From NCBI GenBank assembly GCA_003661865.1, contig QMWY01000018.1, positions 1-11,454 on the forward strand: a stretch of 11,454 nucleotides of DNA. The letters are read 5' to 3'. The notes beneath the pieces are model-generated. The model ran no database searches. It saw only the letters and a program-made list of their open reading frames with translations, and was not told the DNA's origin. The translations under genes and the position numbers were made by a program. This DNA is from Thermoprotei archaeon. Its GTDB lineage: Archaea; Thermoproteota; Thermoprotei_A; Sulfolobales; Ignisphaeraceae. Positions 5,826 to 11,454 of the stretch are shown here, one piece after another. Position 1 is the stretch's first letter. Every line of letters begins with the position of its first letter.

Positions 5826-6794
5826 TCACGCCCTAGAGCTCCTCACAAGGTCGTGAAGCATGTTCCTTAGCCTAGCCGGCTCAACGAACTGTATCTGGTC
5901 GAAGTCTTTGCTTAGTTCACGTTCGCGCCCCACAGCTATGGCAAGAGCGTTTATGGCCGTACTCATCTTCTCTACAGCCTCCAGCTTCTTAACCCTCTCT
6001 TCAAGCCGCCTAACGTTGTCGCTTACTATAAGCAGCTTATTCTCGCCAACCTTGGCGATCATATCCGGCGGTGAGTAGTTAAGAACCGCCACCTCTGCAC
6101 CCTCCCTCGTTAGCGTCGATATGACCTTAGCCTCGCTCTCAGTCCTTGGCACAGCCTCTGCCTCCCCCTTCTCATGCACGATCTCGGTTGAGAACAAGTT
6201 TATCGAATTGAAGACCTCCTCAGCATCCTCAGGAAAAGCCTCTATAAGCCTCTCGGCAGTCTCTATACTCATATCCATCTTGCCCTGCTCATGCTGGTAA
6301 AGCGCCTTCCTGCTGATTCCTAGAATACCCGCGAGCTCACCCAGGCTGAGCCTATGCTTAAGTCTGAGCTCCCTTAGCTTGCACCCATCTATATGGGTGT
6401 ACAGCGAGCCTCTATACTCGTAGACAAATACCTTGAGCCCTCTTAGGTACATGGAGAATGTCTTCTCATTCACTACCTTAACACCGTACCTCAGATGCAC
6501 AACCTCATCTATTGTTTCGCGCTCCTCGATCCTGTTGGTTACTACAACTGCTGATAGCCCCAGTATTCGCGCGATCCTACGCAGATCCTCTATGCATGAG
6601 TGTTTGGATGGCATACTGGGATATACCTTAAGCACGCCCCTATCCTCAACAACAAAGTCTACGGCCCTCTTTGCGTAGCTCTCAGGATATTCTATCCTAA
6701 TTACCTCTCTAAACCTCTCTCTTAGTGCGCTGAGTACTCTCGCGATCATCTCTTGGTACTGCTTTATAGACACTCTACTCTTCCTCATACCCAT
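5826..6794 (-). CDS. HTH-type transcriptional regulator, COG1395-like
   Basis: The 322-residue protein matches what I know of the archaeal putative HTH regulators of the COG1395/MTH967 type. The N-terminal third (about 10-130) has a nuclease-like alternating strand pattern (RAVDFVVEDRGVLKVYPS, then LSAVVVTN), as seen in sensing domains of this family. A Cro/C1-type helix-turn-helix spans about residues 138-187 (CKLRELRLKHRLSLGELAGILGIS..KALYQHEQGK). The C-terminal region (200-322) resembles the N-terminal part in character (EVAVLNYSPPDMIAKVGENKLLIVSDN) and contains a short coiled-coil-like segment (RRLEERVKKLEAVEKM). The ATG at 6794 is chosen; a second Met two codons later is possible. It follows flpA by 51 bases and is 3 bases ahead of the THEP1-type gene. 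Target genes and ligand are unknown. Confidence 0.85.
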   Translation of the reverse strand: MGMRKSRVSIKQYQEMIARVLSALRERFREVIRIEYPESYAKRAVDFVVEDRGVLKVYPSMPSKHSCIEDLRRIARILGLSAVVVTNRIEERETIDEVVHLRYGVKVVNEKTFSMYLRGLKVFVYEYRGSLYTHIDGCKLRELRLKHRLSLGELAGILGISRKALYQHEQGKMDMSIETAERLIEAFPEDAEEVFNSINLFSTEIVHEKGEAEAVPRTESEAKVISTLTREGAEVAVLNYSPPDMIAKVGENKLLIVSDNVRRLEERVKKLEAVEKMSTAINALAIAVGRERELSKDFDQIQFVEPARLRNMLHDLVRSSRA

Positions 6795-6823
6795 CTCTGT
6801 TTAAAAGAGTTAGCATAGCTAGC

Positions 6824-6830
6824 TAAAATA
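6824..6830 (-). promoter_or_regulatory. Possible internal TATA element for the COG1395-like gene
   Basis: On the minus strand, TATTTTA lies about 30 bases before the ATG at 6794. With normal spacing, transcription would start near 6801 and give an almost leaderless mRNA, so the regulator, THEP1-type gene and trm1 may be transcribed independently of nop5-flpA. The same 51-base gap has no strong ribosome-binding site, which would fit. Confidence 0.35.
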
Positions 6831-6845
6831 AGCTTTGCTCAACAT

Positions 6846-7553
6846 TCACTTCTTGCGATGGTATATTGCATACACCATTGCATGGTCGCGGTCAAAGGGC
6901 TCTAGGTGGACAACGTCTATGATCTCGAAGCCGCGAGCCTTAAGGGTGTCTATCTCTCGCTTATAGACCTCGCTAGGCTCAGCTGTGACATCAATGCTGC
7001 GCGCCTTTATCGCTAGTAGCAGCCAGCCCCCATCCTTTAGGAACATATCTGCGTTATCGGCTACTAGAGACGCCTGCTCGGGCTGTGCAACATCTGCATA
7101 CAGCCCATCAACAGTCTCTACTAGGTACCTGTACTTCCGCGGTATTCGCGCGTCCCCTAGTATGGGTATGAGGTTTGGCCTCTCATCGGCTACAACTACA
7201 AGCTCTCTTATGACCCTAGGCGCGAACTCAACACCGTACACCCGACCCTTGAGACCTATGATATCGGATATGTGGCTTATGGTAGTACCTGAGCCCGCGC
7301 CTAGATAGAGGATCCTCTGACCCTCCTTCACGGGTAGCTCCTTTAGTCCCTTGACCAAGGCCGCTGCTAGCTTACTTCTATACGCATTCCACTCCCGGTA
7401 CTCGACCCCCTCCCACTTGTAGAGGTGCTCACCGTAGACCCTGCGACCCGGCACCAGATTCCTCGTTGCTAGCTTGGCTGTGCCATCCTCAAGCTCGACT
7501 ATGTAGACGTTCTTGTACCGCGGATGCTCGTATATCTTTGTCACGGTCGACAC
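6846..7553 (-). CDS. flpA: Fibrillarin-like rRNA/tRNA 2'-O-methyltransferase
   Basis: FlpA is the catalytic subunit of the C/D-box RNP and transfers a methyl group from S-adenosylmethionine to ribose 2'-OH at guide-RNA-selected sites in rRNA and tRNA. The 235 residues begin with the N-terminal beta domain (YEHPRYKNVYIVELEDG..LATRNLVPG), then the linker EYREWNAYRSKLAAAL. The methyltransferase domain has SAM motif ILYLGAGSGTTISHISD (81-97), GVEFAPR (107-113), GDAR (133-136), YADVAQPEQA (152-161) and AIKARSID (181-188). Length and motifs are normal. The start is a GTG at 7553, preceded by GGAGGTGAGG (7568-7559), which contains the stop codon of nop5. The two genes are therefore very probably cotranscribed and translationally coupled, matching the obligate Nop5-fibrillarin complex. 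Confidence 0.97.
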   Translation of the reverse strand: MSTVTKIYEHPRYKNVYIVELEDGTAKLATRNLVPGRRVYGEHLYKWEGVEYREWNAYRSKLAAALVKGLKELPVKEGQRILYLGAGSGTTISHISDIIGLKGRVYGVEFAPRVIRELVVVADERPNLIPILGDARIPRKYRYLVETVDGLYADVAQPEQASLVADNADMFLKDGGWLLLAIKARSIDVTAEPSEVYKREIDTLKARGFEIIDVVHLEPFDRDHAMVYAIYHRKK

Positions 7554-7560
7554 GGGAGCC

Positions 7561-8787
7561 TCACCTCCTTCTCCTCCTTCTCCTTCTAGGTCTCCGCTCT
7601 CTTCTCTCTTTCTCCTCGCGCTTCGGCGGCTTCGGATACAGCTTCTTTATCTCCTCAATCCTCTCCATAAGCTTCTTCCTCAGTTCATCACCTACGTACC
7701 TACCCGTGAAGAAGTCGACCTTAGCAGCTATGGCGAGCTTCGTAGCTAGTGCACGGGCGATCTTTCCACGCTGCCACCTAGGCGAGCGCCTTATCTCGGG
7801 GAACTGGAAGATCACGCCGTGCTTAGGCGGCTTACCGCCTGTCCTCAATGCTCTGAAGAGCGCCTTCTCGGCACCCAGAACCTGTATCGTACTAGCGGGG
7901 AGCTTTGCAAGCTCTTCTAGACTGCCCGCTAGACTCAATAGCCTTGCACCAAGTAGGGGTCCTACCAGTGCTGTTATGTTAGGCGCGACCTCACGCATCA
8001 CATGAGCTACGTACTCTGTAAGCTCCTGCCTCAGGCTATGCAGGTCTAGCCAGATACCCGCGAACTTCTGGAGCATCTTTATATCCATCTCCGACAGGTC
8101 AGCGCCAATACTCTTCTTAGCCATCTCAGCTATGCGCTTCGCCTTGCCCTCCGATATACCGAGCTTCTTCAGGGTTTCGACGTCCATCGATTCCCTAAGC
8201 CCGATCTCGGCCACTATCCTGGCGTACTCCTCATGCTCCCGGACCAGGTCGTCGAGCTCAGGGAAGTGTATGCTGTACCACTCCCGTAGGCGCGCCGCGA
8301 AGAGGTTAAGGGTCTTGTCTATGTCATCTATTGCTCTTATAGCCTGTATCGCTAGGAGGTCACGCTTCTGAGCATACCCACGCAGCTTCCTCCGGGTAAG
8401 CTCTACGCCAAGCCTATGGACGAACTCCTTGTATTCGTCCTCCGACTTTACGAACTCTAGCTTCACTGCCACCTGGGGAAGCTTCTCCCTAAACATCACT
8501 ACGGGCTCTGGACCTGCCACAACCTCTACTTTGAACCCCTTCTCTGTGAACACCCTTCCAAGGTCGGGGTCCTCTATCACAATAACCGTATCTTCAGGCT
8601 TGAACTTCGCTACGAGCTCCTCAACGAGCTTCTGCAGGCTTGTATGAGGCTTACCCGCCTCTAGATTCGTTAGCTCCTCAACGAGCTTACCTATATCCCT
8701 AGGATTAAGCACGCTTAGTACTATCTCCCCCTTCTCATCTAGGGCGAACGACCCTATCAACGTATCCGCTATGTAGAGCCTTATCAT
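7561..8787 (-). CDS. nop5: C/D-box RNP scaffold protein Nop5 (Nop56/58 homologue)
   Basis: Nop5 is the scaffold of the archaeal C/D-box RNP: its N-terminal domain holds fibrillarin, its coiled coil dimerises, and its Nop domain binds the L7Ae-K-turn RNA surface. The 408 residues show an N-terminal domain (1-120), a helical coiled-coil region (about 130-255), and the Nop domain with MREVAPN (264-270), ALVGPLLGARLLSLAGS (273-289), LPASTIQVLGAEKALFRAL (296-314) and GKPPKHGVIF (318-327). The C-terminus (about 382-408) is a lysine-arginine tail ending in eight consecutive arginines, encoded by a purine-only tract that also forms the flpA ribosome-binding site. The ATG at 8787 is preceded by AGGTG (8800-8796). 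It is the first gene of the minus-strand cluster and divergent from rps30e. Length is typical (about 370-420). Confidence 0.97.
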   Translation of the reverse strand: MIRLYIADTLIGSFALDEKGEIVLSVLNPRDIGKLVEELTNLEAGKPHTSLQKLVEELVAKFKPEDTVIVIEDPDLGRVFTEKGFKVEVVAGPEPVVMFREKLPQVAVKLEFVKSEDEYKEFVHRLGVELTRRKLRGYAQKRDLLAIQAIRAIDDIDKTLNLFAARLREWYSIHFPELDDLVREHEEYARIVAEIGLRESMDVETLKKLGISEGKAKRIAEMAKKSIGADLSEMDIKMLQKFAGIWLDLHSLRQELTEYVAHVMREVAPNITALVGPLLGARLLSLAGSLEELAKLPASTIQVLGAEKALFRALRTGGKPPKHGVIFQFPEIRRSPRWQRGKIARALATKLAIAAKVDFFTGRYVGDELRKKLMERIEEIKKLYPKPPKREEKERRERRPRRRRRRRR

Positions 8788-8828
8788 CCCTTATACACCT
8801 AGATCCGTCCTCCTCTCTGCACCACCCC

Positions 8829-8836
8829 ATATATAA
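8829..8836 (-). promoter_or_regulatory. TATA element of the nop5 cluster
   Basis: On the minus strand TTATATAT (8836-8829) predicts transcription starting near 8806 and a leader of about 19 bases holding the AGGTG ribosome-binding site. It lies in the 162-base region shared with the divergent rps30e promoter. Confidence 0.55.
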
Positions 8837-8895
8837 TTGTTGTATGCAGTTCGCCATAGCCCTTAGGCGCGGCACAACCTCCACAGCGCAATCTG

Positions 8896-8904
8896 TTTAT
8901 ATAT
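8896..8904 (+). promoter_or_regulatory. TATA element of rps30e
   Basis: TTTATATAT is 46-54 bases before the rps30e ATG and predicts transcription from about 8926. GGGTGA (8938-8943), six bases before the ATG, then serves as ribosome-binding site. About 60 bases separate it from the divergent nop5 TATA element. Confidence 0.55.
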
Positions 8905-8949
8905 CGCCCTAAGCGTTAGTGCGTTTCAGGAAGTCTAGGGTGACATACT

Positions 8950-9144
8950 ATGCCCTCACACGGCTCGCTAACTAAGGCAGGTAAGGTGAGGAACCAGACC
9001 CCGAAGATCCCAGCTAAGCCCAAGAGGAACCTAGTGCCACGCGTCCGTAACAGGAGGGAGTATTGGATAAGGCAGAGGAAGGCACAGGGGCTACCAGTTC
9101 CACCAGTGGTACCTCCATCATCGATTAAGGCTCGCAAAGGCTAG
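8950..9144 (+). CDS. rps30e: Small-subunit ribosomal protein S30e
   Basis: This small basic protein of the 30S subunit is shared by archaea and eukaryotes. The 64 residues open with the family signature MPSHGSLTKAGKVRNQTPKI and continue with AKPKRN..PRVRNRREYW, which covers the conserved core. The C-terminal part (LPVPPVVPPSSIKARKG) is proline-rich and somewhat longer than in the shortest archaeal members. The ATG at 8950 has GGGTGA six bases upstream. It appears to be a single-gene unit: a T-run follows at 9160-9164, and gatD begins 69 bases downstream. Confidence 0.93.
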   Translation: MPSHGSLTKAGKVRNQTPKIPAKPKRNLVPRVRNRREYWIRQRKAQGLPVPPVVPPSSIKARKG

Positions 9145-9159
9145 CACGGCTAAGCCACA

Positions 9160-9169
9160 TTTTTACTTA
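9160..9169 (+). terminator. T-run after rps30e / possible gatD TATA
   Basis: TTTTTACTTA lies 15 bases after the rps30e stop. The five-T run could end the rps30e transcript. The same AT-rich stretch is also correctly placed (about 45-54 bases) to act as TATA element for gatD, with a start near 9190. The two readings cannot be separated by eye. Confidence 0.35.
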
Positions 9170-9213
9170 CTACTCGCATCACGAACCGCCTACTACACCC
9201 GGAGTGGAGAGTC

Positions 9214-10572
9214 TTGAGCAGTGAGGATCCCCTGCCCGGATATAGTGGTAAGGTGCGAGACCTTCTAGAGAGGAAAGGTGCTCAAGTAGGGGCGAGAGTG
9301 CGCATAGTTAAGCCGAGTGGTGTAGTGGTTGAAGGTCTTATCATGCCACGGCACTCCTTCAGCTCTCCCAACGTAATAGTGGTGAAGCTCGACAACGGGT
9401 ACAACATAGGAGTCTCAGTAGATGAGGGGACAACGATTGAGGTTATTGAGGAGCGGGTGGTAAAGGCAGTAACACCTCCACCTAGAACCGTAGCGCATAA
9501 GGGCAGACCCTTAGTTAAGATAATCAGCACCGGCGGAACAATAGCTAGCAAGGTAGAGTATGAGACCGGCGCTGTAAGACCCGCGCTCACTCCTGAGGAG
9601 CTGCTTGAGCTCATACCCGAGCTCGGCGAGATCGCTAGTATAGATGCAGAGGTTCTCTTCAGCCTCCTAAGCGAGAACATGACCCCCTCACACTGGACAT
9701 CGATTGCGGAGCACGTTGCTAAGGTTATACGTAGCGGCGTAGATGGTGTGGTAGTGCCTCACGGAACCGATACCATGTCTTACACTGCAAGCGCATTAGC
9801 ATTTGCGTTGAGAAATCTCCCCGTTACAGTGGTACTGGTAGGCTCTCAGAGAAGCAGTGATAGGCCTAGTACAGATTCTGCGCTGAACATTGTAGGAGCT
9901 GTTCTAGCAGCTTCGAGGCTACCTATAGGTGAGGTTACGGTGTGCATGCACTCGACACCTAGCGATAATGAACTCTTAGTACATCGAGGCGTGAAGGTTA
10001 GGAAGATGCATAGTAGCAGGAGGGACGCGTTTCAGAGCATAAACGACCTCCCAATAGCCCGCATAGACCCTGTAAACCGCAGGATCGAGATCTTAAACAA
10101 GCGCTACATCCCGAGATCAAGAAGCCCTGACGACATGATCGTTCAGCCGAGATTTGACGACAGGGTTGTGCTCTTAAAGGCTTACCCGGGGTTCCAGGCA
10201 GAGATCATTGATTACCTTGTCGATAAGGGGTTCCACGGAATCGTGTTAGAAGGTACAGGCCTCGGACACATAGGCGTTTACGCGCACAAAGCTATTGAGA
10301 GAGCCATTGAAAGCGGCGTAGCCGTCGTAATGACCACACAAACTCTTTTCGGAAGGGTCAATATGAACGTCTATACCACAGGTAGGGAGCTGCTACGTAT
10401 GGGTGTTATCCCTGGAGAGGATATGCTGCCAGAGGTAGCCTACGTAAAGTTGAGCTGGGTACTTGCTCAGACTCGCGACCTTAAGGAGGTGCGCCTAATG
10501 ATGCTGAGGAACTTCGTCAATGAAATAAACCCTGTCCACACACCCGACCTCTACCCCACGTGGCATAGGTGA
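9214..10572 (+). CDS. gatD: Glu-tRNA(Gln) amidotransferase subunit GatD
   Basis: GatD is the asparaginase-like subunit that releases ammonia from an amide donor and channels it to GatE, converting Glu-tRNA(Gln) to Gln-tRNA(Gln) in archaea. The 452 residues have an N-terminal beta domain specific to GatD (about 23-80, GARVRIVKPSGVVVEGLIMPR). The type-I asparaginase domain follows: KIISTGGTIAS (102-112, Thr109 being the likely first threonine), VVPHGTDTMSYTASALAF (180-197, Thr185 and Asp186), GSQRSSDRPSTDSALN (210-225) and VRKMHSSRRDAFQS with the likely catalytic Lys264. The usual length is about 420-450. The TTG at 9214 is chosen because GGAG (9201-9204) is well placed and no nearer in-frame start exists. 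It is coupled to gatE, whose ATG is 5 bases after the stop. Confidence 0.96.
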   Translation: MSSEDPLPGYSGKVRDLLERKGAQVGARVRIVKPSGVVVEGLIMPRHSFSSPNVIVVKLDNGYNIGVSVDEGTTIEVIEERVVKAVTPPPRTVAHKGRPLVKIISTGGTIASKVEYETGAVRPALTPEELLELIPELGEIASIDAEVLFSLLSENMTPSHWTSIAEHVAKVIRSGVDGVVVPHGTDTMSYTASALAFALRNLPVTVVLVGSQRSSDRPSTDSALNIVGAVLAASRLPIGEVTVCMHSTPSDNELLVHRGVKVRKMHSSRRDAFQSINDLPIARIDPVNRRIEILNKRYIPRSRSPDDMIVQPRFDDRVVLLKAYPGFQAEIIDYLVDKGFHGIVLEGTGLGHIGVYAHKAIERAIESGVAVVMTTQTLFGRVNMNVYTTGRELLRMGVIPGEDMLPEVAYVKLSWVLAQTRDLKEVRLMMLRNFVNEINPVHTPDLYPTWHR

Positions 10573-10577
10573 TAGGG

Positions 10578-11454
10578 ATGGCTAAGGATATAGATTACGA
10601 GGCAATAGGGCTGAGAGTAGGTTTTGAGATCCATCAGCAGCTAGACACAGCCCATAAACTATTCTGCAACTGTCCAACTAAGCTGGTGTCCGATGAGGAG
10701 CTTAGAAAAGCACCGAGGTTCATCAGGTTCCTAAGGGCTACGCGTAGCGAGCTAGGAGAGGTTGATGAGGCAGCGGCATTTGAGGAGAGGCGAAGAAGGG
10801 TTTTTGAGTACGTAGCACCTCCCCAGGCATCCTGCCTTGTCGAGCTTGATGAGGAGCCACCTCATGAGATGAATAGGGAGGCGCTGCTCATAGCGCTTGC
10901 CATAGCTAAGGCTCTCAACGCGAACATTGTTGACGAGATCCACGTTATGCGTAAGATCGTTATAGACGGCTCTAACACAGCAGGCTTCCAGCGTACTGCA
11001 ATAGTAGCTATTGGGGGCTTCGTAGAAGATGAGGAGGGGCGCGTCGGTATACAGACCATAGCACTTGAGGAGGATGCGGCACGCAAGATCGATGAACGCG
11101 ACGGAGTTGTTGTGTATAGCTTAGATAGGCTGGGCATACCGCTGATAGAAATCTCGACAGCTCCAGATATAAGGAGCCCTGAGCAGGCACGGAGAGTTGC
11201 TGAGAAGATAGGGCTTCTCATGAGGCTTACGGGTAAGGTTAAGCGCGGCATCGGCACTATAAGGCAGGACATAAACATCTCGATAAAGGGTACGCCTAAG
11301 ATCGAGATCAAGGGGGTACAGAAGTTAGAACTGATACCGAAAGTCATTGAGAACGAGGTTAGGCGTCTACTGCGCCTTCTAGAGATAAGAGATGAGCTTA
11401 GAAAGCGAGGCATAAGACCCGAAGATATTGAGAAGGCCGAGCCTAGGGATGTAA
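10578..11454 (+). CDS. gatE: Glu-tRNA(Gln) amidotransferase subunit GatE (3' end outside window)
   Basis: GatE is the archaeal GatB-type subunit that binds Glu-tRNA(Gln), activates the glutamyl group with ATP and performs transamidation with ammonia from GatD. The visible 292 codons stay open to the window end. They begin MAKDIDYEAIGLRVGFEIHQ, followed by QLDTAHKLFCNCPTKL, the expected opening with the Cys-containing metal-site segment (FCNC). Conserved catalytic-domain stretches follow: EPPHEMNREAL, IDGSNTAGFQRT, SLDRLGIPLIEISTAPDI and KRGIGTIRQDINISI. Full-length GatE is about 620-640 residues, so the AspRS-like insertion, helical and tail domains lie beyond the window. The ATG at 10578 is preceded by AGGTGATAGGG (10567-10577), in which GGTGA includes the gatD stop codon, indicating cotranslation of the two partners. 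Confidence 0.95.
   Translation, partial: MAKDIDYEAIGLRVGFEIHQQLDTAHKLFCNCPTKLVSDEELRKAPRFIRFLRATRSELGEVDEAAAFEERRRRVFEYVAPPQASCLVELDEEPPHEMNREALLIALAIAKALNANIVDEIHVMRKIVIDGSNTAGFQRTAIVAIGGFVEDEEGRVGIQTIALEEDAARKIDERDGVVVYSLDRLGIPLIEISTAPDIRSPEQARRVAEKIGLLMRLTGKVKRGIGTIRQDINISIKGTPKIEIKGVQKLELIPKVIENEVRRLLRLLEIRDELRKRGIRPEDIEKAEPRDV

Noticed and set aside
7466..8005. Long plus-strand open frame opposite flpA and nop5
   Set aside because: Its product is low-complexity Ser/Leu/Arg sequence, the mirror of the Arg/Glu-rich nop5 codons. It has no ribosome-binding site or family motif.
9282..9680. 132-codon minus-strand frame opposite gatD
   Set aside because: Ser/Thr-rich shadow of the GatD codons, with no independent coding evidence.
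10862..11413. 183-codon minus-strand open frame opposite gatE
   Set aside because: It is Ser/Ile/Met-rich antisense shadow sequence over a well-conserved GatE domain, with no recognisable motif.
1..11454. Mobile elements, CRISPR arrays, defence or toxin-antitoxin genes, integrase sites
   Set aside because: No transposase or integrase motifs, no spaced direct repeats, and all gaps are short. Every sizeable frame is explained by a core gene or its shadow.

Overview
The window looks like part of a hyperthermophilic crenarchaeal chromosome, most plausibly Desulfurococcales-like. This is inferred from gene content: a TFEbeta-type transcription factor, S30e, archaeal S8e, SRP19, Gar1, Nop5/fibrillarin and the archaeal GatDE amidotransferase. 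AT-rich TATA-like elements lie ahead of genes, and leaders are short. Coding is very dense: no gap exceeds about 185 bases, and there is no mobile element, CRISPR array, tRNA or rRNA. It is a core information-processing region, not an accessory island.

Layout. (1) 3-524 (+): the end of an unrecognised polytopic membrane protein, overlapping tail-to-tail with (2) uppS, 481-1329 (-), a cis-prenyltransferase. (3) rps8e and srp19 (1415-2100, +) start from a divergent promoter region shared with uppS. (4) gar1 and tfb (2283-3440, +): an H/ACA RNP protein and transcription factor B. (5) tfeB (3612-4043, +), a TFEbeta-like winged-helix/Fe-S protein. (6) A minus-strand cluster running right to left: nop5, flpA, a COG1395-type regulator, a THEP1-type NTPase and trm1 (8787 down to 4051). 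(7) rps30e (8950-9144, +), divergent from nop5. (8) gatD and the start of gatE (9214 to the window end, +).

How the genes fit together. Nop5 and FlpA are two of the three proteins of the C/D-box 2'-O-methylation RNP, Gar1 belongs to the H/ACA pseudouridylation RNP, Trm1 modifies G26 of tRNA, and GatDE makes Gln-tRNA. S8e, S30e and SRP19 supply ribosome and targeting parts. TFB and TFEbeta both act at RNA polymerase initiation. The region is therefore mostly RNA maturation, translation and basal transcription, with one lipid-carrier enzyme.

The most notable points are these. The TFB probably begins at a CTG codon and carries a zinc ribbon with only two of its four cysteines. gar1 and tfb share one reading frame, split only by a TGA that lies inside a perfect GGAGGTGATC ribosome-binding site. 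The same AGG-AGG-TGA device (Arg-rich tail, stop codon and Shine-Dalgarno in one) recurs at nop5/flpA. A leader hairpin may mask the tfeB ribosome-binding site. I did not find a convincing wholly new system.
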